Below, one piece after another: positions 17,640-25,032 of a DNA stretch of 64,000 bases (positions within the stretch are counted from its first letter, which is position 1; each line of letters begins with the position of its first letter). Below the pieces are notes generated by a model. That model ran no database searches. It worked only from the letters and a program-made list of their open reading frames with translations, and was not told where the DNA came from. The DNA is from CAZKBP01 sp964551015 (GTDB lineage: Bacteria; Bacteroidota; Bacteroidia; Cytophagales; Microscillaceae), in assembly GCA_964551015.1 (NCBI GenBank), contig CAZKBP010000003.1, positions 186,001 to 250,000 on the forward strand. Direction: 5' to 3'. The translations under genes and the position numbers were made by a program.

Positions 17640-18140
17640 ATGAACAAGTATTGCTCTATTGTCTTTTTCTCGTTGATTTTTTTATTTACGGCTTGTGGTG
17701 TCGTAGAATTGGATACCCCTCCACCACCCGATAATGGGGGAATGCCAGATCCATCTGGAACCGTGACTGGCCCTAACTCACTACCCGCAGATGAAGCTAC
17801 CTTCGTAAACTTCCTGACCGGAGACAGTACCAAAGTTTGGCAAGCCGTTCAATTTACTTTAGAAGGACTGAATGGCTTTCAGAATTGCCGCTTAGACGAT
17901 CAAATGACGCTGAGTACAGATGGCTCTTATGTATTCAATGGAGGCGTACAAAATTGTGGGGGCGAAGATCAAGCCCAAGCAGCAGGTAGCTGGAGCTTGG
18001 ATTTTAATAATGCTCAGTTAAGCTTCGTGCTGGATGGAGAAAATTTTCAAGGAGAAGTCACGGGTTTAACCGAAGACCAAATAGTAATTACGGGTACTTA
18101 TTTAGGCTTAGAAGTGGAGGCTCGCTATGAAAGCTTCTAA
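17640..18140 (+). CDS. Small lipoprotein with probable lipocalin-like fold
   Basis: From the ATG at 17640 there are 166 residues with a lipoprotein signal (MNKYCSIVFFSLIFLFTAC). A Pro/Asp-rich linker follows, and then a domain with FLTGDSTKVWQ, then DDQMTLSTDGSYVFNGG, GSWSLDFNNAQLSF and ITGTYLGLEVEARY. That order of motifs (W, G-x-Y, G-x-W) is typical of the lipocalin-like domains frequent in Bacteroidota lipoproteins. Its stop lies 14 bp inside the next gene (DUF547-barrel fusion), so the pair is translationally coupled and the products may interact at the outer membrane. Confidence 0.75.
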   Translation: MNKYCSIVFFSLIFLFTACGVVELDTPPPPDNGGMPDPSGTVTGPNSLPADEATFVNFLTGDSTKVWQAVQFTLEGLNGFQNCRLDDQMTLSTDGSYVFNGGVQNCGGEDQAQAAGSWSLDFNNAQLSFVLDGENFQGEVTGLTEDQIVITGTYLGLEVEARYESF

Positions 18141-19737
18141 ATATCTCTTTCTCGTGAAATATTTTGCAAGTGTCTGCTTCCTTTGGCTGAGTTTTGTGCC
18201 TCTTCATGCGCAAACCGACCTGAATGGCTTCCTCGATCAAACGGATCAGTTTTTACAAAAATATGTAAAGGAAGGAAAAGTAGATTATCCTGCCATCATC
18301 AAAAGCCCAGCCGAATTAAAAGCACTCGTACAAGCGATTGCCAATTTTTCTCTGGATGGCCTTTCTGACTCGGAGCGAAAAGCTTTTTATATCAATGCTT
18401 ATAATCTAAATGTCATCGATGGCATTGTTCAGCATTACCCGACCAATTCCCCACAAGCAGTGGTTGGTTTCTTTGATCGTGAAAAACATCAGATCGCCGG
18501 CGAAAGCCTTACACTCAATGAGTTAGAGAAGGATAAATTGCTCAAAACCACTCAGGATGCTCGTTTGCATTTCGTGTTAGTGTGTGCGGCCAAGTCTTGT
18601 CCACCGCTTGCCCCTGAGGCCTATCGCCCCGAAAATCTGGAAGAGCAGTTGGACATACGCACCCGAATGGCTCTGGATGATCCGAAGTTTATCCGAGTAG
18701 AAAATGATGGACAAAAGGTAGAAATCTCCGAATTATTCACTTGGTATCGCGGTGATTTCTTGCGCAATCACGATTCGGTATTGGATTTTATCAATGCTTA
18801 CCGTAGCGAAAAACTGGATTCGGAGATCAAAGTAGGCACTTACACTTACGACTGGTCTTTGAACATTGTCAAAGAAATGGAAGACGACATGCCGCTCTCT
18901 CCCAATCCCAAGGGGCGCTCTAATCTGCAGGTTTTTACGCCCTCGGCACTTTTCCGTAAGGGACAATTTGAAATTAACTTTTTCAATAATCTCTACACGC
19001 AAACCGAAGTCCGCAACACAGAAGGGGATGAAATTGGCTTGGCGCAGCGACAGAACTTCCTGAGTACCATGATTCAATTTACTTACGGGGTTTCCAAGAG
19101 TGCCAGAGTCAATGTAGGTTTGGACTTGCACATTAATTCTGCTTCGGTAGACTTGGAGTCAGGCTCTCCTTTCAAACATTTTTTTGGGGAAGTAGACTTT
19201 CGGGAAACCGTGATTTCGTACATTGCTCCTCGGGTGAAGTTTGTACCTTTCAAGAAATTCCCGAGAGTGTCCGTGCAAAGCTCTCTGTGGATTCCCATTG
19301 CCGATGATTTGGAAAATCGAGACGGGCGTTTCATCGCGCACGACCGCTACACGTGGCTTACCCAGTTTTTCTCAGATTTTTCTTTGGGTCCCAAGTTTCA
19401 GGTATTTATCGAGGAAGCTATTTTCTACCGGATTAATCGTAACTCGCAGCAGGATAATAATTTCGTACGATTTTTCCTGAGTGGTTTTCTGAGTTATTTT
19501 CCCACTTCCAAAACCACCATTTTTGGTTTTGCTCAGTATGCGCCTCGCTACGAGACGCTGGATAATGGCTTTGATTCACAATTTGGCCTTTCTCAATGGT
19601 TTACCCAAGTGGGGCTAGGAGCCAAATACCAATTAACGCCCCAAGTGGGATTGGAGCTAAGCTATGGTAATTTCATCGCTTCTCGTCGGGACGGGGCAGG
19701 CTCGGCCATTAATTTTGGAGTGCGTTTTATCAAATAA
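18127..19737 (+). CDS. DUF547 domain fused to an outer-membrane beta-barrel
   Basis: The 536 residues have a signal peptide (cut after LHAQ, about residue 29). A DUF547 domain covers about 35-250: YVKEGKVDYPAI, KAFYINAYNLNVIDGIV, then RLHFVLVCAAKSCPPLAPEAY and FTWYRGDF. The C-terminal half (about 270-536) is a barrel with strand-like segments ending in INFGVRFIK. DUF547 holds a conserved Cys/Ser pattern of unknown activity. Most DUF547 proteins are about 250-residue periplasmic proteins without a barrel, so this is a fusion, or a barrel protein with a periplasmic plug-like domain. It overlaps the upstream lipoprotein gene by 14 bp. Confidence 0.82.
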   Translation: MKASKYLFLVKYFASVCFLWLSFVPLHAQTDLNGFLDQTDQFLQKYVKEGKVDYPAIIKSPAELKALVQAIANFSLDGLSDSERKAFYINAYNLNVIDGIVQHYPTNSPQAVVGFFDREKHQIAGESLTLNELEKDKLLKTTQDARLHFVLVCAAKSCPPLAPEAYRPENLEEQLDIRTRMALDDPKFIRVENDGQKVEISELFTWYRGDFLRNHDSVLDFINAYRSEKLDSEIKVGTYTYDWSLNIVKEMEDDMPLSPNPKGRSNLQVFTPSALFRKGQFEINFFNNLYTQTEVRNTEGDEIGLAQRQNFLSTMIQFTYGVSKSARVNVGLDLHINSASVDLESGSPFKHFFGEVDFRETVISYIAPRVKFVPFKKFPRVSVQSSLWIPIADDLENRDGRFIAHDRYTWLTQFFSDFSLGPKFQVFIEEAIFYRINRNSQQDNNFVRFFLSGFLSYFPTSKTTIFGFAQYAPRYETLDNGFDSQFGLSQWFTQVGLGAKYQLTPQVGLELSYGNFIASRRDGAGSAINFGVRFIK

Positions 19738-19753
19738 TTGCCTAGGATTTGGT

Positions 19754-19787
19754 ACTCAGCTTTTGGCTAGCTAGTTGAGAGCTGAGT
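19754..19787. terminator. Inverted repeat between convergent genes, possible terminator
   Basis: ACTCAGCT at 19754-19761 pairs perfectly with AGCTGAGT at 19780-19787; the 18-nt loop itself contains GGCTAGCTAG. The block continues with GCTGAACACTAAGGGC and a T5 run at 19804-19808. It lies between the convergent DUF547-barrel and MarR genes. It could terminate rightward transcription, but the T-run is displaced from the stem. The words (CAGC, GAGTGCTGA, GAACACTAA) belong to another stutter family. Confidence 0.4.
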
Positions 19788-19810
19788 GCTGAACACTAAG
19801 GGCTTTTTGT

Positions 19811-20266
19811 TCAATCACAAGCACGCAATTGATCTAGGAGTTCATTGAGTTGATCGATTTTCTCGGTGCTAAGATGAGCCGTGAAAGCATCCATCTGAGA
19901 AAATTGCTGATCAATTTTTTGCATAAGTGTCAAACCCTGATGGGTAATCATCACGTCTACCCTGCGTTTATCCGTACCGCAGGTTTTTTTCATGACCCAT
20001 CCTTTTTTTCTTAATCGCTCTACGATCCGAGAAGTATCCGCGTGGCGATCAATCATCTCGTCCGTGATTTGTAGCGTGGTCAGGGGCTGAGGGTAATGAT
20101 TCCGCAAGATACGAAGCGTATTGTACTGGGGTTGGGTCAGGTTAAATGGGTCTAAAAAACTCCGGACGTGGGCCTTGAGCCAATTGGCTGTAAACAGCAG
20201 ATTGACTCTCAATTTATGATGTTCATTCGAGAAGGCTCCAGGGCCAGTTTCTTCTTCAATTTTCAT
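19811..20266 (-). CDS. MarR-family transcriptional regulator
   Basis: The 151 residues form a MarR winged helix: FLDPFNLTQPQYNTLRILRN, TTLQITDEMIDRHADTSRIVERLRKKGWV and the wing KTCGTDKRRVDVMITHQG with the conserved DxR. It is a small cytoplasmic dimer, usually a repressor released by phenolics, oxidants or metabolites. A TTGT-CTA-ACAA inverted repeat about 20 bp upstream of the start suggests autoregulation. It points leftward and no obvious target gene lies next to it. Confidence 0.88.
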   Translation of the reverse strand: MKIEEETGPGAFSNEHHKLRVNLLFTANWLKAHVRSFLDPFNLTQPQYNTLRILRNHYPQPLTTLQITDEMIDRHADTSRIVERLRKKGWVMKKTCGTDKRRVDVMITHQGLTLMQKIDQQFSQMDAFTAHLSTEKIDQLNELLDQLRACD

Positions 20267-20286
20267 AGATTTTTCTTGATGCTTAA

Positions 20287-20297
20287 TTGTCTAACAA
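20287..20297. promoter_or_regulatory. Candidate MarR operator
   Basis: TTGT-CTA-ACAA is a perfect 4-bp inverted repeat about 20 bp upstream of the marR start codon. Such TTGT/ACAA half sites are common for MarR proteins. Short, so only a candidate. Confidence 0.3.
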
Positions 20298-20414
20298 CAC
20301 ATTGATTTCAAGAAAAAACAAGATTCAAGCCATTTCAGCCCTTAGCGTTAAGCTATTTGCCTCACGCCAGACCACGAGCAGCCCTCCCCGAAGAAGCAGA
20401 TAGCAAGCAACTCA

Positions 20415-20867
20415 TCAAATCAGCTTAGCCATTGCCAGTACATAACCGTAGTGTACGCCTTCGTGTAAATTGTTGAAGACCAGCGCGTCTTCGATGTTCT
20501 TCAGCATTACGCCATAGCTGGTTTGGTAAGTCTTGAACTCCCGAAAATGCTCCGATTGGTAGTCTTCCTGCATTTGGGCTACGCTGGTTCTGAGCAGAGC
20601 TTTGATTTGCTCTATTTCCTCACTCCCTACTAAGCCTTCGGGTTGGGTGCCCTTGCGATAGCGGTTGATCCAATCTTCGCTCACATTTGCCTCCAGTCCT
20701 GACAGGCGGTAGCAAAGCAGTTGCTGGGTAACGACCAAATGCCCCATGTGCCAAATGAGATTGTTGTTGAAGCCTTCGGGAATATGATTGAGTTGCGCCT
20801 CAGAAAAGTTTCGTACTCGTTCGAGCAGATTCTCCCGACTGATTTTGAGTAATTCAAATTGATCCAT
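20415..20867 (-). CDS. DinB-family protein
   Basis: The 150 residues follow the DinB_2 pattern: NNLIWHMGHLVVTQQLLCYRLSG near residues 34-56 with the first metal His, and NNLHEGVHYGYVLAMAKLI at the end with the HxxxH pair. It is a second, distant DinB-type protein in the window (the other is at 11624-12124) and lacks its HHRGQ motif. A four-helix bundle with a divalent metal is expected; the substrate is unknown. It is probably in one transcription unit with nothing else. Confidence 0.83.
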   Translation of the reverse strand: MDQFELLKISRENLLERVRNFSEAQLNHIPEGFNNNLIWHMGHLVVTQQLLCYRLSGLEANVSEDWINRYRKGTQPEGLVGSEEIEQIKALLRTSVAQMQEDYQSEHFREFKTYQTSYGVMLKNIEDALVFNNLHEGVHYGYVLAMAKLI

Positions 20868-20931
20868 ATATGTCCATTTTTTGGTAAAGATAGAGATAAT
20901 TTTTACTCATCTGGGAGTAATGCACAGGAAT

Positions 20932-21408
20932 TCAGCGAGGCGAGCGGCGGGGCAGTCCGCCTTGGTTGAGGAATTTCAGAGCCGTTTCTACCTGCTTGTC
21001 AATGTCTTTGATGCGATTAATGGTGTGAATGAGGCTACGCTTTTTGCCATCGGTGAGTTGGTCAAATAGGGCCTTGGCATCGCTGTCTTGCTCCAACAAG
21101 GCGGTGAGTACTTCGGGAATTTCCACGCCCAGCGGGTTGGGGTCTTCGGTGAGTTCAAAGTTTACGAGATCGCCTACTTTTTTGCCCATTTGCTTGAGGT
21201 AGCGCGTGGCGACGATGATATAAAAATTTCCATCCCCGTAGGGGTTCAGCCCGCAAGCCAGCTCTATTTTTTGCTCGATGGTACAGAGGAGGCGAGGGCG
21301 ATCTCCTTCGAATTGCTCGGCGATTTCTTTGGGTACGAAGAGGTAATGCATATTGCCCCGGCTTTTGTCAAATTTTTGGAGGCGTTGCTCGAGTGGGAGG
21401 TGTGGCAT
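20932..21408 (-). CDS. YdeI/OmdA-like protein with DUF1905-type N-terminus
   Basis: The 158 residues combine a DUF1905-like beta-barrel (MHYLFVPKEIAEQF, RLLCTIEQKIELACGLNPYGDGNFYIIV, KKVGDLVNFEL) with a C-terminal helical bacteriocin-protection/YdeI-like segment (IPEVLTALLEQDSDAKALFDQLTDGKKRSLIHTI, then IDKQVETALKFL). Both parts are widespread in Bacteroidota; the biochemical role is not settled. It is soluble and cytoplasmic. The gap to the DinB gene is 64 bp and both run leftward, so they may be co-transcribed. Confidence 0.82.
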   Translation of the reverse strand: MPHLPLEQRLQKFDKSRGNMHYLFVPKEIAEQFEGDRPRLLCTIEQKIELACGLNPYGDGNFYIIVATRYLKQMGKKVGDLVNFELTEDPNPLGVEIPEVLTALLEQDSDAKALFDQLTDGKKRSLIHTINRIKDIDKQVETALKFLNQGGLPRRSPR

Positions 21409-21736
21409 CTGTCAAGGCTTTTGGATGATTCTTAATCAATAACCTTTGGAGGGGCCTGTGGTTTGGTGATGAGAAAATCTTTTGTGTTGGTGCTGGTTTT
21501 AACCGCCCTAGGTTTTTTGAAGCATCAGGTGAAATACTTGATGATACTTTAAGAGTGAGAGGAATAAGATTTTGATACGTGTAGGACCAGTTGAACCAAG
21601 TTGAGAATGCTCAATTAAATATTTTCAAGCAGGATCGCAATTTTTGTAAAAGCAAAGCATATTAACAAATCACGAAAACCCAAGAATTCACTCCTCTCCA
21701 AACCTTTCGCCCCACTTTTTTGCTTATTTTCATAAG
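21409..21736. other. Intergenic region, 328 bp, no clear gene
   Basis: This lies between divergent genes. The only coding-like item is a 27-codon frame on the plus strand, 21469-21552, beginning MRKSFVLVLVLTALGFL, which looks like a signal peptide or short membrane peptide. Nothing supports translation, so it is not annotated as a gene. No terminator, tRNA or repeat was seen. Confidence 0.4.
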
Positions 21737-22204
21737 ATGAGAGATCATATTTATTTCGAGACCCGCACCTCTGCCGTGGAAGATTATCAGGTAGTGGATA
21801 TTTTTATCAATTATTTTAACCTCACGGATGAACTGGCCAAAATCGAGGCTCCCTACGCCGAGGCCGAGGGCGTACCGCGTCTGGCTGGGGCTTACGAAGG
21901 CATTCCCCCTCTAATCGCGGGCTTGCCCTCGAGGCATCTACTCGGTGAGCCTCACGCGGCCTATCCGCATCCGCAGGGCAAGTCGGTGCTCTTGGTTTGT
22001 AATGAAAGTGGACTGGCCGAAAACTGGGCTTTTCTCGCGCAAATTCAAGTAGAAAGCGACCTTGTAATCTGGAAAAATTTTGAGCAGTGGCAAAGACCAC
22101 TACACGCGGAAAACGCCTGGAAATACGAAACCATGCAAGCCCTCGTATTTGACAAAACGCAATACTGCCAAGCCTTAGTACAACTGGCACAGCGTGCCTA
22201 CTAG
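21737..22204 (+). CDS. Hypothetical protein, 155 residues
   Basis: I do not recognise this family. It is a soluble protein without signal or membrane segments. The middle has a Gly/Pro-rich run (AGAYEGIPPLIAGLPSRHLLGEP) followed by KSVLLVCNESGLAENW, a buried strand and turn. The base composition is more GC-rich than the neighbours, which opens a long antisense frame (21822-22259), but codon use on the plus strand is the more normal. It stands alone, 33 bp before the repeat block that precedes the next gene. Confidence 0.6.
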   Translation: MRDHIYFETRTSAVEDYQVVDIFINYFNLTDELAKIEAPYAEAEGVPRLAGAYEGIPPLIAGLPSRHLLGEPHAAYPHPQGKSVLLVCNESGLAENWAFLAQIQVESDLVIWKNFEQWQRPLHAENAWKYETMQALVFDKTQYCQALVQLAQRAY

Positions 22205-22237
22205 ATGGTAAATTCGGGCGTTCTTTAAGGACAATTA

Positions 22238-22269
22238 ACTTGAAATTTGTAATTTGCAATTAGAAATGA
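22238..22269. repeat. TGTAATTTGCA stutter block abutting a start codon
   Basis: The words GAAATTTG, TAATTTGC, AATTAG and AAATGA follow one another in a near-10-nt rhythm, ending directly at the ATG at 22270. TGTAATTTGCA at 22248-22258 recurs exactly, inverted, as TGCAAATTACA at 23794-23804 before kdsB. Relative to its gene it has the same orientation in both places. Confidence 0.55.
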
Positions 22270-23037
22270 ATGGATACCATGACCCTAACGAAACAACAAC
22301 TTTATTGGGTGCTGAATGGCTTATCGCTGCTATTTTTATGCCTTTCAGCTTGTGATACGCCCACTCCCTACGGTGATTTAGAGCTATTGGTACTGGACGA
22401 CGATGGTCAATTGATTGAAAATGCCCGCGTCAGTCTATTCCTCACTCGAGAAGACTACGAGCTGGAGCAAAATGCCATCAATGAAGCAGATTCTACCGAC
22501 GAAGATGGTTCTTTGCAATTCTTTAACCTACTCAACACGACTTACTTTGTCAATGTGGTTCGGGGGAACCTCAACAACTGGGAAGGCAATGTGGAAATCC
22601 AACTACGCCAAACGGAAAATGGCTTCAATAATTCAGAAATTATTGTCATCAAAAATTCTAAATCAGGCATACTGGCCAATGTAGAAGGAAAATCTTGGGA
22701 AATAGAACAAATCTTAGTGGGAAATATAGACGTAACCAATGATCCCGATTTTATTTGTAGTGTTGACGATCAACTTACTTTTTTTAAAAATAGCGTTCTT
22801 TTGGAAGATGAAGGACTAGAAAAATGTGATGACACTGCTCCTCAGACCGTGGAAGGAACTTGGCGTATCAACGAAGCAGAAACCGCCATCATCATTGAGC
22901 GCACCGATTCTGAAGGCTCAGACGAGGCCAACACTATTGAGCTTTCCATCATCAGTATCTCAGAAGATGCATTGCGTTTGGTAGTATTTATTCAACAGAC
23001 CTTCGCCGATATTACCTACGTGCCCGCTGCGCCATAG
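22270..23037 (+). CDS. Lipoprotein with N-terminal carboxypeptidase-regulatory-like domain
   Basis: The 255 residues have a lipoprotein signal ending FLCLSAC (Cys28). An N-terminal Ig-like domain follows (YGDLELLVLDDDGQLIENARVSLF, then DGSLQFFNLLNTTYFVNVV), of the CarboxypepD-reg type. The C-terminal part (about 135-255) holds DVTNDPDFICSVDDQLTFF, then GTWRINEAETAIIIE, a lipocalin-like pattern. The second half resembles the lipoprotein at 17640-18140. It is a surface or periplasmic lipoprotein of unknown role that converges on kdsB with a 16-bp gap. The start codon follows directly on the A/T repeat block. Confidence 0.75.
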   Translation: MDTMTLTKQQLYWVLNGLSLLFLCLSACDTPTPYGDLELLVLDDDGQLIENARVSLFLTREDYELEQNAINEADSTDEDGSLQFFNLLNTTYFVNVVRGNLNNWEGNVEIQLRQTENGFNNSEIIVIKNSKSGILANVEGKSWEIEQILVGNIDVTNDPDFICSVDDQLTFFKNSVLLEDEGLEKCDDTAPQTVEGTWRINEAETAIIIERTDSEGSDEANTIELSIISISEDALRLVVFIQQTFADITYVPAAP

Positions 23038-23053
23038 CCCTCGAGATGGCTTT

Positions 23054-23791
23054 TTATAGATACTTTTTTACCTTTTTGAGATCCTCAGCTGTATCAATGG
23101 CAAAAGTTTCATACTCAGTGATTCCAACCTTGATTTGGTAATGCGAAAGCCAGCGCAATTGCTCCAAACCCTCGCTCAATTCCAGAGGAGAAGGCGGAAG
23201 CTTAGAAATATTGGCTAGAATTTGCGTTTGAAAGCCATAGATACCAATGTGCTTGTAAAAATCACTTTGCTGCGGCCATTCTTCCATAGCTACTCCACGC
23301 AAATAAGGAATTGGGCTACGGCTCATATAGACGGCTTGATGATGTTCATTCAGGGCAATTTTGGCCTCCTTTTCGTCCATCAGTTCTTCGTAAGTATGAA
23401 TTCGCTTGGCTAAGGTCGCGATTTGTGTTTGCGGATCATCAAATAGGGCTGCTACTTCATTGATCTGCTCAGGGTTGATAAAAGGCTCATCACCTTGAAT
23501 ATTGATGGTTACTTCAAAATCTCCTTTCAGCTTAGCGGCTACTTCAGCGCAGCGGTCGGTACCATTTTGGTGATCTTTGGAGGTCATCATGGCTTTTCCG
23601 CCGATGGATTCAATATTTTGCAGAATGCGCTCATCGTCAGTAGCCACGATTACTTCCTGTACTCTTTTGGATTTACTGACTTGCTCATAGACACGCTGTA
23701 CCATCGTTTTGCCCCCAATATCAATCAGTGCCTTCCCGTGTAAACGACTGGAATCATAGCGGGCGGGAATAATGCCTAAAATCTTTTTCAT
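23054..23791 (-). CDS. kdsB: 3-deoxy-manno-octulosonate cytidylyltransferase
   Basis: The 245 residues are full length for KdsB. Motifs: IPARYDSSRLHGKALIDIGGKTMVQRVY (CTP-binding start), EVIVATDDERI, SKDHQNGTDRCAEVA, INIQGDEPFI (metal-binding Asp) and MSRSPIPYLR, with the C-terminal AIDTAEDLKKVK. It activates Kdo as CMP-Kdo for lipopolysaccharide core synthesis in the cytoplasm. The RLHGK sequence replaces the more common RLPGK. No other LPS genes are next to it. Its start codon is preceded directly by a TGCAAATTACA-type repeat block. Confidence 0.95.
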   Translation of the reverse strand: MKKILGIIPARYDSSRLHGKALIDIGGKTMVQRVYEQVSKSKRVQEVIVATDDERILQNIESIGGKAMMTSKDHQNGTDRCAEVAAKLKGDFEVTINIQGDEPFINPEQINEVAALFDDPQTQIATLAKRIHTYEELMDEKEAKIALNEHHQAVYMSRSPIPYLRGVAMEEWPQQSDFYKHIGIYGFQTQILANISKLPPSPLELSEGLEQLRWLSHYQIKVGITEYETFAIDTAEDLKKVKKYL

Positions 23792-23825
23792 AATGCAAAT
23801 TACAGATTACAAGTTGCAAATGAAA
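23792..23825. repeat. TGCAAATTACA stutter block abutting the kdsB start codon
   Basis: TGCAAATTAC, AGATTACAAGT and TGCAAATG follow one another from 23794 with a rhythm of about 10-12 nt. In kdsB orientation the block ends two bases before the ATG. It includes the exact inverted copy of the 11-mer at 22248-22258, so a lipoprotein gene and kdsB share the same leader words in the same relative orientation. Confidence 0.55.
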
Positions 23826-23862
23826 TAAGATCGGAAGCTTGGCCGAATGTGGAAATATTTTC

Positions 23863-24297
23863 TTAAACACTTTGAGAAACGAGCGAGCGAACCACTTTGA
23901 TCGTACGGTCGTCGGAAAGTGCATAACGCAAAATCTCGAAAAACTCTTCTTCATCGGTCAAAGTATATTTTTCATCAAAGAAAAAAAGCTCCAAAGGATA
24001 AGGCACAATATCGTGAATAATGGTAAATAGCTTGTATTGGTAATTATTCAGAGCAGGAGCCACGACCATAAAGGCATACACAAATTTATTTGGCCCCAAA
24101 CCATAACTAATCCGATGCAAATCCTCGATCAGGCTCACCTCGGCGCCTACGGCATTTTGAGTCATTTCGCCCAGATAACGAGCTTGTTGTTTAAGTATGG
24201 TGACAGGTGTAATGATTTTTTCATCTAAGGAAATCGATTCCGACCAGAGGTTATCGATCATTTCCAGTGATTGGTTAAGGGTCATATTCATCTCCAT
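23863..24297 (-). CDS. Hypothetical protein, about 144 residues
   Basis: The frame is open from 24579, but the first 94 codons look non-coding, and the ATG at 24297 (or 24291/24285) gives a compact acidic protein. I do not recognise the family. It is soluble and mixed alpha/beta, with MEMNMTLNQSLEMIDNLW at the start, a middle part YAFMVVAPALNNYQYKLFTIIHDI and an acidic DEEEFFEILRYAL near the end. It may be co-directional with kdsB (71-bp gap). The function cannot be inferred. Confidence 0.55.
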   Translation of the reverse strand: MEMNMTLNQSLEMIDNLWSESISLDEKIITPVTILKQQARYLGEMTQNAVGAEVSLIEDLHRISYGLGPNKFVYAFMVVAPALNNYQYKLFTIIHDIVPYPLELFFFDEKYTLTDEEEFFEILRYALSDDRTIKVVRSLVSQSV

Positions 24298-25032
24298 AGG
24301 ATTAATGATTAACAATAATTTACGTTTTGCTTGGCTACAGTTGCATAATGGTATCGATCCAATGTTGAGAAGGATAAAACTTCTCTTCTGGCTTATTTTT
24401 CTGAGAAAGTCTGTGGCTTTTGGGGGATAAAAGCCCAATAATAATACCATGAACCGCGAGTTGTAAGATAAGACCTTGAAACGTAGGAAAATTGAAGGGC
24501 GATTGAGGGATTCTAAAAAAAGAAGGGCTAAAAAAAAGAACACACCGAATACATTGAAGTGTAATTTCGAGCCAAACATTGTTTATTTAGCCACTTATGT
24601 AGAATATAATACCCTTCTACGTTTGGGTGTTAGGAGCAAGGATTTACGAGCCACCCACCTCTTGGCTGACCAACTCTGGCTGGCAATCACCGCCTTTTTG
24701 CACTAAGACTTAAAAATCTCATCCCCAACCAACAGACTTTTGCTCATTTAGGTGAACTTCTTAGAACAATTATCTCCAAAAATATTTGCTTATTGAAATA
24801 AAATTACAGTACTTTGTAATGCAAGTTACTATGCGAGGCTTAGTTCTGCGCTCATTATGTCCGAAAATGACCAAAAGCTGTATCGATTATGAACAAGTAA
24901 GAGCTAAGCGCAAGTCATTACAGGAGCTAAGTAGCTGATTTTTAAGGGAAAAGCTAGGCTGGTATCTAAATTGAACACAGCCAACACGACCAAGAAGAAT
25001 CAATTTAATGTATTTATAAACCTGAAAACCTT
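24298..25032. other. Large gene-poor gap, 735 bp
   Basis: No convincing gene was found. A plus-strand frame at 24476-24706 is Lys/Arg-rich and lacks any domain, and a 39-codon frame near 24820-24939 has no support. The only pattern of note is the inverted repeat at 24808-24830. The gap separates the leftward kdsB side from the rightward TolC gene, so it must hold divergent promoters, and it may be a decayed gene. Confidence 0.4.
24808..24830. promoter_or_regulatory. Imperfect inverted repeat upstream of the TolC-like gene
   Basis: AGTACTTTG at 24808-24816 and CAAGTTACT at 24822-24830 pair at 7 of 9 positions around a 5-nt centre. This resembles operators of small winged-helix repressors that control efflux genes, PadR for example. 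No such repressor gene is in the window and the site is about 200 bp from the TolC start, so the link is tentative. Confidence 0.25.

Noticed and set aside
21469..21552. 27-codon hydrophobic plus-strand frame
   Set aside because: It resembles a signal peptide but is too short and isolated to annotate without conservation data.
21822..22259. 145-codon antisense frame over the 21737-22204 gene
   Set aside because: It is a by-product of GC-rich codon positions; the product is Arg/Pro-rich and unlike a protein.
24298..24579. 94-codon N-terminal extension of the 23863 gene
   Set aside because: Composition changes abruptly at 24297 and the extension lacks coding character.
24476..24706. 76-codon plus-strand frame, Lys/Arg-rich start
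   Set aside because: No domain, no signal, atypical composition and it lies in a gap with no other coding evidence.
24600..24715. GC-richer patch considered as a tRNA
   Set aside because: No cloverleaf arms, no T-loop sequence and no CCA end could be fitted.
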